DNA of 39,718 bases from Rhodobacteraceae bacterium UBA3069 (lineage in GTDB: Bacteria; Pseudomonadota; Alphaproteobacteria; Rhodobacterales; Rhodobacteraceae), in assembly GCA_002366795.1 (NCBI GenBank), contig DFBX01000132.1, positions 476-40,193 on the forward strand, given 5' to 3'. A model generated the notes under the pieces. That model searched no databases. It saw only the letters and a list, made by a program, of their open reading frames with translations, and was not told the origin of the DNA. Each line of letters begins with the position of its first letter. The first letter of the stretch is position 1. The position numbers were made by a program, and so were the translations under genes. Below, one piece after another: positions 26,908 to 35,332 of the stretch.

Positions 26908-27720
26908 ATGATGTGGCGTGCGCTGGAAATTTCGGGCTTTGCCTTGGGCGCGCTGGGCCTGCATCTGGCGGCACTGTTGCATTTTTCCGCGCCGGGGTCT
27001 GAATCTGCGGGCAGCGGCGGGCAGGCCGTGGTTGCCATCGCCCCCGCCAGCGGCACGCTGATCGAAGCGGTGCAGCGTTGGAACGCCCCACCCGAGGTTG
27101 AAACCGCCGCCGCGCCGCGGTCACCGCCCGAATTGCCACAGAACAACGCGGGTGATCTGGCGATGGTCCAACCCATGGACCTGCCTCCCGCCGCGCCGCA
27201 AATGCCCGTGTTGGCACCGCCCCCCGCGCGGGCTGCGGCACCCGTGCTGGACACCCGCAGCTATACCCCGCCACCGCCGCCCCAGCCTGACCCCGTGCCC
27301 GAACCCAAGGCCAAGCCGAAACCCAAGCCCAAGCCCGCGCGGGCCGTAAAAGCCCAGCGCGCGGCGGGCAAAGGCGGCGGCGTCATGGCCGGGCGCAAGA
27401 AAGCCAGAAATGTTGCCACCATGTCCAAAGGGCAACAGGCGAAACAGGTGGCTGTCTGGGGGGCGCGCATCCGGTCCCGGATCGAGCGCAACAAGCGCTT
27501 TCCGCGCGGCGCACGCGGTGGCGGCACGGTGCGGCTGCGCATCAGGGTGGACAACGCCGGCCGTCTGGCAGGGGCGCAGGTCATCGGCTCTGCGGGGCAA
27601 TCGGCGCTGGACAAGGCGGCGCTGCAAGCCGTCGCTCGCGCAGGCCGCTTTCCCGCCGCCCCAAAGGGCGTGGCGCGCAAAACCTATTCATTCACTTTGA
27701 AAATGCGCTTTGGCCGGTAG
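26908..27720 (+). CDS. tonB: TonB family energy transducer
   Basis: 270 residues. An N-terminal membrane segment (residues about 6-26) is followed by a periplasmic Pro-rich spacer with PPPPPQPDPVPEP and a Lys-Pro ladder KAKPKPKPKPKPARA, then a TonB C-terminal domain with RIRSRIERNKRFP, VRLRIRVDNAGRL and a last strand TYSFTLKMRF. It transmits proton-motive-force energy from ExbBD to the outer-membrane receptor; ExbBD are not in this window. Start ATG ATG at 26908. The gene lies 123 bp after the copper receptor and probably serves it. Confidence 0.88.
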   Translation: MMWRALEISGFALGALGLHLAALLHFSAPGSESAGSGGQAVVAIAPASGTLIEAVQRWNAPPEVETAAAPRSPPELPQNNAGDLAMVQPMDLPPAAPQMPVLAPPPARAAAPVLDTRSYTPPPPPQPDPVPEPKAKPKPKPKPARAVKAQRAAGKGGGVMAGRKKARNVATMSKGQQAKQVAVWGARIRSRIERNKRFPRGARGGGTVRLRIRVDNAGRLAGAQVIGSAGQSALDKAALQAVARAGRFPAAPKGVARKTYSFTLKMRFGR

Positions 27721-27766
27721 AGGAGGCTGGGCGAGGCCGCAACGCAGCCCCGCCCGCTTTTCCGGT

Positions 27767-29263
27767 TCAGAACGTCTGGTCGTAATCGCCCACACCCGGT
27801 TCGGTGCGGATCACCGCGTCGATCTCGGCAAAGATCTGGCGCAGCTCTGCCTCTGACTCCGAGCTTTCGCAAACCACCACAAGGTTCGGCGTGTTAGACG
27901 ATGCGCGCACCAGCCCCCATGATCCGTTTTCCAGGATCACCCGCGCGCCGTTCACGGTCACCACCTCTTTGATTTTCTGACCCGCCAGCGGTTTGCCTGC
28001 GTCCGCATGGGCGACCAGCTTGGCCACGATCCGGTCCAGTATGTCGTATTTTTCGGTATCGGCGGCATAGGGCGACATGGTCGGGGTGGACCATGTTTTC
28101 GGCAGCGCCTTGCGTAGGTCCGACATCGACATATCGGGATTGCGGTCCATCAGCTTGCAGATTTCCACGGCGACGCGCATGCCGCAGTCATAGCCGCGGC
28201 CCACAGGCTCGGCCAAGAAGTAATGGCCCGATTTTTCAAAACCGGCCAGCGCGCCCAGTTCCTTGACCCTGCGTTTCATGTGGCTGTGGCCGGTTTTCCA
28301 GTAATCCGCCGTCACGCCGTTTTTCTTCAACTCGGGGTCCGAGGCGAACAGCCCGGTGGATTTCACATCGGCGACGAAGGTGGCGTTGGGATAGATCTTG
28401 GACAGATCGCGGGCCATGATGACGCCGACTTTGTCCGCGAAAATCTCCTCTCCCTCGTCATCGACCACGCCGCAGCGGTCGCCGTCGCCGTCAAAGCCAA
28501 GCGCGAAATCCGCGCCCGACGCTTTGACCGAATCCGACATGTCATGCAGCATTTCCATGGCTTCGGGGTTCGGGTTGTAATGCGGGAAAGTATAGTCCAG
28601 CTCGTTATGCGAGGGCACGACCTCAACCCCGATCCGTTCGAACAGTTCTGGCGCAAAGGCCGATGCGGTGCCGTTGCCCGTGGCGCAGACCACCTTGAGC
28701 TTGCGGGACATTTTGAAATCGCCCACCAGGTCGTCAAGATAGGCCTCGCGCACGCCGGACACGAATTCGTAGCCGCCGCCGGGGGCTGCCTCGCCGCGGC
28801 CTTCCAGCACGATGTCCCGCAATTCTGCCATCTCGTCGGGGCCGTGGGTCAGGGGGCGGTCAAAGCCCATTTTCACGCCGGTCCAACCATTGGGGTTGTG
28901 CGAGGCGGTGACCATCGCCACGGCGGGCACGTCCAGATGAAACTGGCTGAAATAGGCCATCGGAGAGACACAAGGCCCGATGTCCTTGACCTGTATACCC
29001 GCCTGCATCAGCCCAAGGATCAGCGCATTCTTGATGGCCAGCGAATAGTCGCGGTAATCGTTGCCCACGGCGATCACCGGATCAATCCCGCGCTTGCGCA
29101 TTTGCGTGCCAAGACCAAGGCCAAGGGCGGTCATGCCGGGCAGGTTGATCTCCTCGGGGTATTTCCAGCGCGCGTCATATTCGCGGAAACCGGTCGGTTT
29201 GATCATCGGATCTCGCAGGAATTCCCAAGTGTTCGGGGTCACATCGGCAAGCGGTTTGGTCAA
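27767..29263 (-). CDS. Phosphomannomutase / phosphoglucomutase
   Basis: 498-residue alpha-D-phosphohexomutase that interconverts hexose-6-P and hexose-1-P for sugar nucleotides of surface polysaccharides. The catalytic phosphoserine loop is TASHNPNGWTG (Ser121), the metal loop DGDGDR (258-263), the sugar-binding loop lies in the segment GFEKSGHYF, and the C-terminal phosphate-binding loop is in RASSNTPNLV. The start is probably TTG at 29263 with AGAAGGG 7 nt before it; no ATG gives a sensible N-terminus. It lies downstream of the capsule export genes, fitting capsule precursor supply. Mannose versus glucose preference cannot be told. Confidence 0.93.
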   Translation of the reverse strand: MTKPLADVTPNTWEFLRDPMIKPTGFREYDARWKYPEEINLPGMTALGLGLGTQMRKRGIDPVIAVGNDYRDYSLAIKNALILGLMQAGIQVKDIGPCVSPMAYFSQFHLDVPAVAMVTASHNPNGWTGVKMGFDRPLTHGPDEMAELRDIVLEGRGEAAPGGGYEFVSGVREAYLDDLVGDFKMSRKLKVVCATGNGTASAFAPELFERIGVEVVPSHNELDYTFPHYNPNPEAMEMLHDMSDSVKASGADFALGFDGDGDRCGVVDDEGEEIFADKVGVIMARDLSKIYPNATFVADVKSTGLFASDPELKKNGVTADYWKTGHSHMKRRVKELGALAGFEKSGHYFLAEPVGRGYDCGMRVAVEICKLMDRNPDMSMSDLRKALPKTWSTPTMSPYAADTEKYDILDRIVAKLVAHADAGKPLAGQKIKEVVTVNGARVILENGSWGLVRASSNTPNLVVVCESSESEAELRQIFAEIDAVIRTEPGVGDYDQTF

Positions 29264-29420
29264 GGCAATACCCTTCTGTTCAATACATACAAGCCCCGTG
29301 CGGGGGTGCGTTGGTTCCGGTATGCCCAGCGTATGCGCGCAATACAACAGTTCCACGATGAAGGACCGGGCAGTGCGGCAAAAATTGCACAATGAACGGG
29401 CAGTCGATGCGCGGAGACAC

Positions 29421-29443
29421 GCCGCCCGGGCAGGCCGGGCGGC
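29421..29443 (-). terminator. Hairpin after kpsE
   Basis: Perfect 9-bp stem GCCGCCCGG / CCGGGCGGC with a 5-nt loop, located 8 nt past the kpsE stop. No U run follows. It probably separates the capsule export genes from the phosphohexomutase gene, whose promoter should lie in the rest of 29264-29420. Confidence 0.6.
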
Positions 29444-29450
29444 ATAGGCC

Positions 29451-31142
29451 CTAGCTCGACACCTGCTCGCGCAGGATCGATGCGGTCAGCGAGAACATCA
29501 GATAGATGCCCGCAAAGATCAGGAAGGCAAGGATCGTGTTCTCGAACGAGCGCGGATAGGTGGGATCGTCCGGTGCCACGGGCGAGACAGAGGTGGTCAG
29601 GTAACGCACCTGCCGGTTCGCCTCCAGCTCGGTCTGTTTTTCGTTTTGCAGGGCCGATTGCAGGAACAGGTCGGCGGTGGCCAGATCGGCCTGCGCCATC
29701 TGGATCTGTGCGGTCTTGAACGCCAGCGAGTCGCTGCCCGCCGTCGCCTCGTTCAGGCGGGCGTTTTGCTTATCAAGCTCGTCGCGCAGCAGGCGCACCT
29801 CGGTTTGCAGGGCGTTGACGCGGGCGCGGTTGGGGCGCGCGTTGTTCATCTGGGCATTCAGGGCCAGTTCTTTTTCCTGTAGCTGCAATTCCACATTTCC
29901 GATCAGCGAACGGATATTGGCGATCTCGCCCTCGGGGTCCAGAAAACTGCCTTCTTGCAATTTCACCAGTTTGGCCTGCGCCTCGCGTCGCTCGTTCTTG
30001 GCCTTTTCTAGGCTTTCGCGGGCATCGCGCATCTGGTCGGCCCGCTTGCGTTTCGACAGGTCGTCAACCCGCGCTTCGGCATAGCCAATCAAGTGTTCGG
30101 AAAATTCGCGCGAGGCACCAGGCTCGGCGGCGATCACCTCCATCTTGATGACGCCCTCGGTCGGGTCATAGCCGATTTTCACGTTGTTCTGATACAGCTT
30201 ATAGGCCTTGGAATTGCTGGCATCCACGTCCAGCCGCTGGATCGGGTCGATCCAGTCCTGGCTGAAATGCGCCTTGAACCCCCTGTCCGCGTCCAGCCGT
30301 TGCATGGCGTCGCGCGAATTCAGATAGGATTGCACCGCGATAGCGTCCTGGTTGGTGGCGAATTGCGTGCCTTGCAGCAGCCCGCCCAGACCCGAACCGC
30401 CCTTGGCATCGGCCTGAAGGATCAGGAATTCGGACTTGGTGGCATACATCGGTGTCGCCACGGCAAAGAAATACCAGCCCGCGATGAACGTGGGCAGGAA
30501 GACGAAGAAGGACAGCCGCGTCAGCAGCAGCATCAACTTCTTGCGGCGACGGCGGGCGATGTCGCGCTGGATCTCCATGATTTCGGCGGCGCGGCGGTCG
30601 GCGGGGCTGACCTCGGTCGAGGGCAGGTTCTGATCCGGGTTCACCGTTTGGGGAAGCTGCATCTTGCCTAGCGTGGCGGGCACTTGCGCGCCACCTGCCG
30701 CGGCAGCGGGGGCACTACCGGTGGGCGGTTGCGCGCCGCCGCCATCGCTGGGCTCTACCAACTCCAGCATGGTCGAGCGTTGGAACGGGTCGATCCCGCG
30801 CATCCGAAGCTGGCGCACCGCGTCGAAATCCGATGTCGGGGCCAGCCCGTGTTTCTGCGCCACGCGTCGCGCCATGCGCAACTGGCGGCCGGTCAGCCCT
30901 TCGCGGCGGATCGCGTCTATGTCCACCTCGCCCTGCACCTCGGTCGCGGATTGCACCATGCCTGTCATCGGGGGCTGTTGCGGCTGCACCTGCGCATGGC
31001 CCATCACCTGTTCCTGCGCGTTCAGCTCGTTGTCGGGGATCGGTTGGGCCGCCGCGGCCGCGGCCGCGCCTTGTGCCTCCATGGCCCCCGCCATCGGAGA
31101 GGCCGAGCGCCGGATGCGGAATTTCCTAGCCTTGGGTTTCAT
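29451..31142 (-). CDS. kpsE: Capsule polysaccharide export inner-membrane protein KpsE-like
   Basis: About 563 residues of the polysaccharide co-polymerase/export family. A membrane helix lies at about 203-226 (SFFVFLPTFIAGWYFFAV), then a periplasmic region with long coiled coil (about residues 380-500), and a C-terminal membrane helix (NTILAFLIFAGIYLMFSL). The first 200 residues are an unusual cytoplasmic extension rich in Ala, Pro and Gln, with a short globular piece LTGRQLRMARRVAQKHGL. KpsE links the ABC transporter to the outer-membrane exporter KpsD. The start, ATG at 31142 or 31148, overlaps the end of kpsT. Confidence 0.88.
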   Translation of the reverse strand: MKPKARKFRIRRSASPMAGAMEAQGAAAAAAAQPIPDNELNAQEQVMGHAQVQPQQPPMTGMVQSATEVQGEVDIDAIRREGLTGRQLRMARRVAQKHGLAPTSDFDAVRQLRMRGIDPFQRSTMLELVEPSDGGGAQPPTGSAPAAAAGGAQVPATLGKMQLPQTVNPDQNLPSTEVSPADRRAAEIMEIQRDIARRRRKKLMLLLTRLSFFVFLPTFIAGWYFFAVATPMYATKSEFLILQADAKGGSGLGGLLQGTQFATNQDAIAVQSYLNSRDAMQRLDADRGFKAHFSQDWIDPIQRLDVDASNSKAYKLYQNNVKIGYDPTEGVIKMEVIAAEPGASREFSEHLIGYAEARVDDLSKRKRADQMRDARESLEKAKNERREAQAKLVKLQEGSFLDPEGEIANIRSLIGNVELQLQEKELALNAQMNNARPNRARVNALQTEVRLLRDELDKQNARLNEATAGSDSLAFKTAQIQMAQADLATADLFLQSALQNEKQTELEANRQVRYLTTSVSPVAPDDPTYPRSFENTILAFLIFAGIYLMFSLTASILREQVSS

Positions 31143-31785
31143 AGTCATAGAGCTGTTTCGCTTCTTCCAAGGTGTCAAACATATACAGCTGGCCGCCGAT
31201 CAGGACGGCGGCCGATTTGGCGAATTTTTCCAGCGTCGCAGGCTGGTGAGAGACGATGATCACGGTGGTGGTGCGCAACCGTTCGCGCAGGATTTCCCCT
31301 GCTTTTCGGTTGAACTCTACATCCGTCGATCCGGGCATGCCTTCGTCGATCAGGTAGATGTCGAAATCCAGCGCCAGCATCAGTGCAAAGGAAAACCGCG
31401 CCCGCATCCCCGACGAATAGGTGCCAAGCGGCTGTTCGAAATATTCGCCCAGATTGCACAGCCAGCGGCAGAATGCTTCGACATAGTCAGGGTCCAGCCC
31501 GTAAAGTCGCGCGATATAGCGCGAATTTTCCACGGCAGAGACCTTATTGACCACCCCGCCCATGAACCCCAGCGGGAAAGAGATCTTGCAACCCCGGCGG
31601 ATCACCCCTTCGTCCGGTTTTTCCAGCCCCGCCATCATGTTGATCAGCGTGGTCTTGCCAGTGCCGTTGGGGGCCAGAATGCCAAGCGAGTTGCCAAGTC
31701 CCACGCGGAAAGACACGCGGTCAAGGATCACCTTGCGCTGCTTGCCCGTCCAGAAGGACTTGCTGACATTCTCGAACTCGAGCAT
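31126..31785 (-). CDS. kpsT: Capsule polysaccharide ABC transporter ATP-binding protein KpsT-like
   Basis: 219-residue ATPase. Walker A APNGTGKTT, ABC signature YSSGMRARF, Walker B IYLIDEGMPG, and the switch His in VSHQPATL. It powers export of group 2-type capsule across the inner membrane with a KpsM permease, which is not next to it. GGAGAG precedes the ATG at 31785. The 3' end overlaps kpsE by about 17-23 bp, so the two are coupled. Confidence 0.93.
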   Translation of the reverse strand: MLEFENVSKSFWTGKQRKVILDRVSFRVGLGNSLGILAPNGTGKTTLINMMAGLEKPDEGVIRRGCKISFPLGFMGGVVNKVSAVENSRYIARLYGLDPDYVEAFCRWLCNLGEYFEQPLGTYSSGMRARFSFALMLALDFDIYLIDEGMPGSTDVEFNRKAGEILRERLRTTTVIIVSHQPATLEKFAKSAAVLIGGQLYMFDTLEEAKQLYDYETQG

Positions 31786-31873
31786 TTGCTCTCCGGTTCT
31801 GCTCCGGGGCGTTCTACCCCGATGATCCTCTTAGACGAGGTTTCTTAAGACTTCTTTGCCCTTGATGCCCGGT

Positions 31874-31903
31874 ATTATGCCGGATCAGGATCCTTTATTG
31901 CAA
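31874..31903 (-). promoter_or_regulatory. Predicted sigma-70-type promoter of kpsT-kpsE
   Basis: On the minus strand, TTGCAA (31903-31898) and CATAAT (31879-31874) are 18 nt apart and lie about 90 nt before the kpsT start. A small hairpin CGGGG-TAGAACG-CCCCG (31805-31821) lies in the predicted leader. Match is 4 of 6 and 5 of 6 to the housekeeping consensus. Confidence 0.5.
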
Positions 31904-31974
31904 TTGTCTTGGGCAAAAATAAGGCCCCCACGACTAAATTGCGCGTGATATGCGAAACAATCATGGGGGTGGAA

Positions 31975-32013
31975 TGCAAAACGCGCCCCCGTTTGGCTGG
32001 GGCGTGTTTTGCA
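31975..32013 (-). terminator. Strong hairpin ending the eCIS operon
   Basis: A 15-bp stem TGCAAAACGCGCCCC / GGGGCGTGTTTTGCA, with one G-U type mismatch, and a 9-nt loop. It begins about 20 nt after the stop codon of the last possible reading frame on the minus strand and contains a T-rich arm. It is the most convincing terminator in the window. Confidence 0.75.
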
Positions 32014-32032
32014 TGGTTCAGCGGGTGCGGGA

Positions 32033-32116
32033 TCAGATTTCCTGCTTTTCCACGCGGCACAGCTTGCCCGCGATGATCGAAACCACCGCCGCGCCAAAGC
32101 TGAACAGCGCGCCCAT
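32033..32116 (-). CDS. Possible 27-residue membrane peptide
   Basis: An open frame of 27 codons from an ATG (30 if a GTG at 32125 is used) encodes a hydrophobic helix, ALFSFGAAVVSIIAGK, followed by a polar tail CRVEKQEI. It lies between the 163-residue gene and the terminator hairpin. The frame continues upstream past the preceding stop, so it could also be the C-terminal remnant of a longer, frameshifted reading of that gene. No clear ribosome-binding site. Speculative. Confidence 0.3.
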   Translation of the reverse strand: MGALFSFGAAVVSIIAGKLCRVEKQEI

Positions 32117-32160
32117 CTTGGCCACATCCAGCCCGTCTGTGTGATCAAAGCGCGGAAAAC

Positions 32161-32652
32161 CTAGCCCCGACCGGGGACACTTTGGGTAGCACAGCACCTG
32201 TCCGTCACGCCGGCGGGCAGGGGCAGGGGCAGTGTCAGGGCCGGGCCTTGCGCCGGATGGGCGGTGCCTGCGGGGGGGCGGAATTCCCAATCACCACCCG
32301 TGCCATCGCGCAGCGCAAGATTGTCGAAACAGCGCAGGCCCGTCTGGTCCAGATCTGTCACGACCGGCAGGGCCGGATCGTCCGCCACCAGCATCAGGGC
32401 AATCACATCTGTCGCGCGGGCCATTTTCAGCGGCACGATCTGGTCGCGGGCATCGGCGCCGGGCGGGCCTTGCACAGCATACCATATCTCTGCCTCGCCA
32501 TCAGGGTCGGGGCCGTGGTGCAGGCGCAGTCCCAACCGGCCCATCAGCGCCGCCGTGGCGGGGGTGGGCACCATGCGCAGCGGCGCGCGCCCGCTGGTAT
32601 AATAGCCATGCGCCATCATGATGTGGGCCAGTCTGCGCCATGTGCGATCCAT
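32161..32652 (-). CDS. Unknown protein of the eCIS operon
   Basis: 163 residues, no signal peptide or membrane helix. The N-terminal part (MMAHGYYTSGRAPLRMVPTP and the following RLGLRLHH) reminds me of an uncharacterised protein seen in some eCIS loci, but I cannot confirm it. The middle is a beta-rich domain (VPLKMARATDVIALMLVADD) and the C-terminal 40 residues are Pro/Leu-rich. The start is well supported: AGGAGG overlaps the stop of the DUF4255 gene 8 nt before the ATG. Position as the last sizeable gene of the eCIS operon suggests a structural or assembly role, or a cargo; nothing in the sequence decides. Confidence 0.6.
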   Translation of the reverse strand: MDRTWRRLAHIMMAHGYYTSGRAPLRMVPTPATAALMGRLGLRLHHGPDPDGEAEIWYAVQGPPGADARDQIVPLKMARATDVIALMLVADDPALPVVTDLDQTGLRCFDNLALRDGTGGDWEFRPPAGTAHPAQGPALTLPLPLPAGVTDRCCATQSVPGRG

Positions 32653-32664
32653 TCCGCCCCCCTC

Positions 32665-33231
32665 CTATGTTCTGACCGATGTGCCGGTGATCAACGGCAC
32701 ATCGCCCATGGCCAGACCTTCCTGCATGGTGATCATCCGCATCTTGTACAGGGCCGAAGGCAGGTAACGCCCGCCCAGAACCGTCCACAGGTTGTGGATT
32801 TCACGCAAGTCCAGATCGACCCATTCGGTTGTCAGTTTCTGCATTCCCTTGGGCAGGTCCGGCGCGTTTTGCGGCGTGAAAGAGACCTGGCCTTGGAAAT
32901 GCCCGATCGCCGCCGACAGCAGGGCCAGCCCGTCCTCGTAATGGTCCTCGAAATGGGCCGAGGCCAGCACATCAAGGTTGATCGCCATGCTGGGGGCCAT
33001 CACGGCGGCACTGGTTTCAGCCCGTTCCAGATAGGGCCGCGTCCCCGAGGCCGTGGGATCGCGTTCAACATTCACAAGGGTCATGGCCAGCATGTCCGAC
33101 AGGCCCGCAGGCGCGCCGCCGCCGCGGTCCACCACGTTGGAAATGGCCACCCGCGGCTCATCGGATGGAAACCGCTGCCTGAGCGATCCGTCCAGCCGGT
33201 CGCGCATGAACTCAAGGGCTTGGCGGATCAT
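32665..33231 (-). CDS. Pvc16/DUF4255 family eCIS protein
   Basis: 188 residues matching the Pvc16 N-terminal domain (DUF4255): starts IRQALEFMRDRL, then LAMTLVNVERD, INLDVLASAHF, YEDGLALLSAAIGHFQGQ and the diagnostic IHNLWTVLGGRYLPSALYK. In Afp and PVC particles the member of this family is the tube/sheath terminator, capping the inner tube end. The ATG at 33231 overlaps the stop of the AAA+ gene as ATGA. Together with the ATPase and tape-measure genes it identifies the locus as an eCIS. Family assignment is strong; capping function is by homology. Confidence 0.88.
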   Translation of the reverse strand: MIRQALEFMRDRLDGSLRQRFPSDEPRVAISNVVDRGGGAPAGLSDMLAMTLVNVERDPTASGTRPYLERAETSAAVMAPSMAINLDVLASAHFEDHYEDGLALLSAAIGHFQGQVSFTPQNAPDLPKGMQKLTTEWVDLDLREIHNLWTVLGGRYLPSALYKMRMITMQEGLAMGDVPLITGTSVRT

Positions 33232-34634
33232 TTTGGTCGCTCCTTCAGGCGCGATTGCTTGCGCATTTCGGCCGCGATGGCCGTGTTCAGATCGACCGCG
33301 GTCAATTGTGTGCGCCCGTCGGACAAGGCGATCAACAGGGCGCTGTGCAGGCAATTGACGATGGTCGCGCCGGTCAGCGGATGATCTTGTGCGATGGTAT
33401 CCAGGTCGATATCCGGCCCCAGCCAAACGCTGCCATCAAAGGCGTTTTTCCAGATCGCCAGCCGTTCCGCCGGGCCGGGTTCGGGGAAATAGATCACCGA
33501 CTGAAAGCGGCGGGTAAAGGCGCCGTCGATATGACCGCGCAGATTGGTGGCCAGCAAGACCAGACCGTTATGCCCCTCCATCCGTTGCAGGATATAGGCG
33601 ACCTCCTGATTGGCGTGGCGGTCGTTGGCGGTGTTCGGATCGGTGCGCTTGCCGAACAGCGAATCCGCCTCGTCAAAGAACAGCGCCCAGCCGTGGCGCG
33701 CGGCCTCGTCAAAGACACGGCCAAGGTTCTTTTCCGTCTCGCCGATCCATTTCGACACGACCTGCGACAGGTCCACGCGATAGACCGCCCGTTGCAGCAG
33801 CTGCCCCAACAGCGCGGCGGCAAGGGTTTTCCCGGTGCCGGGCGGGCCGTGCATCAGGCAGCGAAAGCCCGGACCGAACAGCCGCGCGGGGCCGGTGGCG
33901 CGGGCCGTGTCTGGGCGTGGGTCGGGGGCCAGATCGGGGGCAAAGCGTGCCCATGTCACGATCTGCTCCAACCCTTGTCGCGTGGGCGCGGGCAGGATCA
34001 GATCATCCCAATGCAGGTTGGTTTCGATGCGGCTGGCGGGGAAGCCGTCGGGCGGGGGCTGATCCGGTCCGGTTTGCGCCTGCAGCAGACGCAGCAGGGT
34101 CGCGCCCGGCTCCAGCGGGCAGGTGAAAACATGGCCCGCAACGGGGGCGGCAAGCTCCAACAGCCCCGCGCGGCGCAGAAGCGCGGCTTCGTCCATCAGG
34201 CGGGCGACAGTCATGCGCCCGTGCAGATCGCCATGGGCCTGCGCGCCCGACAGCAGGAACACCGCGCTTTGCAGAGTAGGGCGAAAGCCAGCCTCCTCTT
34301 GTGCGGTGCCGCCAAATCGCCGCCCGGTGACTGAATTTCGGATCAGCAGCGGGTCCAGCGCCTCTGGCCGCAGGTGTGGGGCAAGGGCAAGTGCCATCAG
34401 CAACCGTTCCGGCGCGCCCAACCCATGCTGCGCGATCAGCGTGGCAAGGGGGCTTGGACCATGTGCCGGCGGGGCGGCGGATGTATCGGACGTGCCCGTG
34501 CCCGCCACGGTGCTATCGGCGAAATGCGCCTCCATCCGTTGGGTCAGGGCGGTTTCGAACCAATCCAGTTCTGCGCCAAGCGCGTGCAGGGCATCGGTAT
34601 CGCCTGTGTGTCTGGGGGCGCGCAGGGCGGTCAT
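33228..34634 (-). CDS. AAA+ ATPase of the eCIS, Afp15/Pvc15-like
   Basis: 468 residues. An N-terminal helical region of about 200 residues is followed by a classic AAA+ module: Walker A GPPGTGKT (263-270), Walker B ALFFDEAD (317-324), sensor LLATNLRG (361-368), Arg finger RRF (375-377). AAA+ ATPases of this kind occur in nearly all eCIS loci and are thought to help load cargo or assemble the particle. The ATG at 34634 overlaps the tape-measure stop as ATGA; a longer in-frame start at 34700 would run into the upstream gene and is less likely. All catalytic motifs are intact. Confidence 0.9.
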   Translation of the reverse strand: MTALRAPRHTGDTDALHALGAELDWFETALTQRMEAHFADSTVAGTGTSDTSAAPPAHGPSPLATLIAQHGLGAPERLLMALALAPHLRPEALDPLLIRNSVTGRRFGGTAQEEAGFRPTLQSAVFLLSGAQAHGDLHGRMTVARLMDEAALLRRAGLLELAAPVAGHVFTCPLEPGATLLRLLQAQTGPDQPPPDGFPASRIETNLHWDDLILPAPTRQGLEQIVTWARFAPDLAPDPRPDTARATGPARLFGPGFRCLMHGPPGTGKTLAAALLGQLLQRAVYRVDLSQVVSKWIGETEKNLGRVFDEAARHGWALFFDEADSLFGKRTDPNTANDRHANQEVAYILQRMEGHNGLVLLATNLRGHIDGAFTRRFQSVIYFPEPGPAERLAIWKNAFDGSVWLGPDIDLDTIAQDHPLTGATIVNCLHSALLIALSDGRTQLTAVDLNTAIAAEMRKQSRLKERPK

Positions 34635-35332
34635 GCCCGCCCCCAATCCACCGCCAGCGGGCGGTCCATCCACGCCAGCGACACCATGCCCGTCGGCCAT
34701 GGCACGCGGTTCAGCAGCATGTCGAATGGACGCGGTTCCAGCCGCAGGCGATGCGGGCCTTCCCCTGTCAGCTCCAGCAGGCCGGGCCGTATCAGGAACG
34801 TGTCCCGCAACCCTTGGGCCGAGGTGTTTTCAAGCCCCGGCCAAGCGCCGCAAACTGCCGTCAACAGCGACAGGGACAGGTCTGCCTCATCCTGGGTCAG
34901 GGCTTCGGCGGGTAGGGTGGGGTGCGCTGGGGCCAGACCGCACAGAAGGTTCGGCAGGGCCAGATCGTCCAGCACCGGCAATGGCGCGCCGGTGCCAAGG
35001 TGATGGATCAGATGGGCTGCGCGCTGTTGCTTAAAGGGCGAGGCAAAGGCGCCTTGCGTGGTGATGTTCAGGGCCACGAAATACCTTTCCAGAAACGGCC
35101 ACAGCAGCGCAACCCCCGCCACAGGCACATGGAAACGGGCCAGATTTGCCGGCGCTTCGGCAGCATAAAGGGAGGGGGGGGGCGAACTGCCCGGCAATGG
35201 ACAGTGCGCTGGGCGGCAGCGCGGACGGGGGCGACGCAGATGCGCGGCCGCCCGCTGGGGCGGTGGCTGCGCCTTTTTCCTGGGCCGGTTGCCCGTTTGG
35301 CGGGCTGCTATCCGTGGTGCGGGCCGTATCAA
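34631..35332 (-). CDS. Tape-measure part 3 (C-terminal)
   Basis: Frame holding the conserved C-terminal domain of the CIS_TMP family, from about SLYAAEAPANLARFHVPVAG onward to the stop. The first 50 or so codons up to the C tract look out of frame. Ends in ATGA overlap with the AAA+ ATPase gene, so the ATPase should still be translated by coupling only if this frame is read. Confidence 0.65.
   Translation of the reverse strand: MIRPAPRIAARQTGNRPRKKAQPPPQRAAAHLRRPRPRCRPAHCPLPGSSPPPSLYAAEAPANLARFHVPVAGVALLWPFLERYFVALNITTQGAFASPFKQQRAAHLIHHLGTGAPLPVLDDLALPNLLCGLAPAHPTLPAEALTQDEADLSLSLLTAVCGAWPGLENTSAQGLRDTFLIRPGLLELTGEGPHRLRLEPRPFDMLLNRVPWPTGMVSLAWMDRPLAVDWGRA

Noticed and set aside
24148..26982. 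A 944-codon open frame on the minus strand opposite the copper receptor
   Set aside because: Antisense shadow; the plus-strand receptor has a signal peptide and family motifs.
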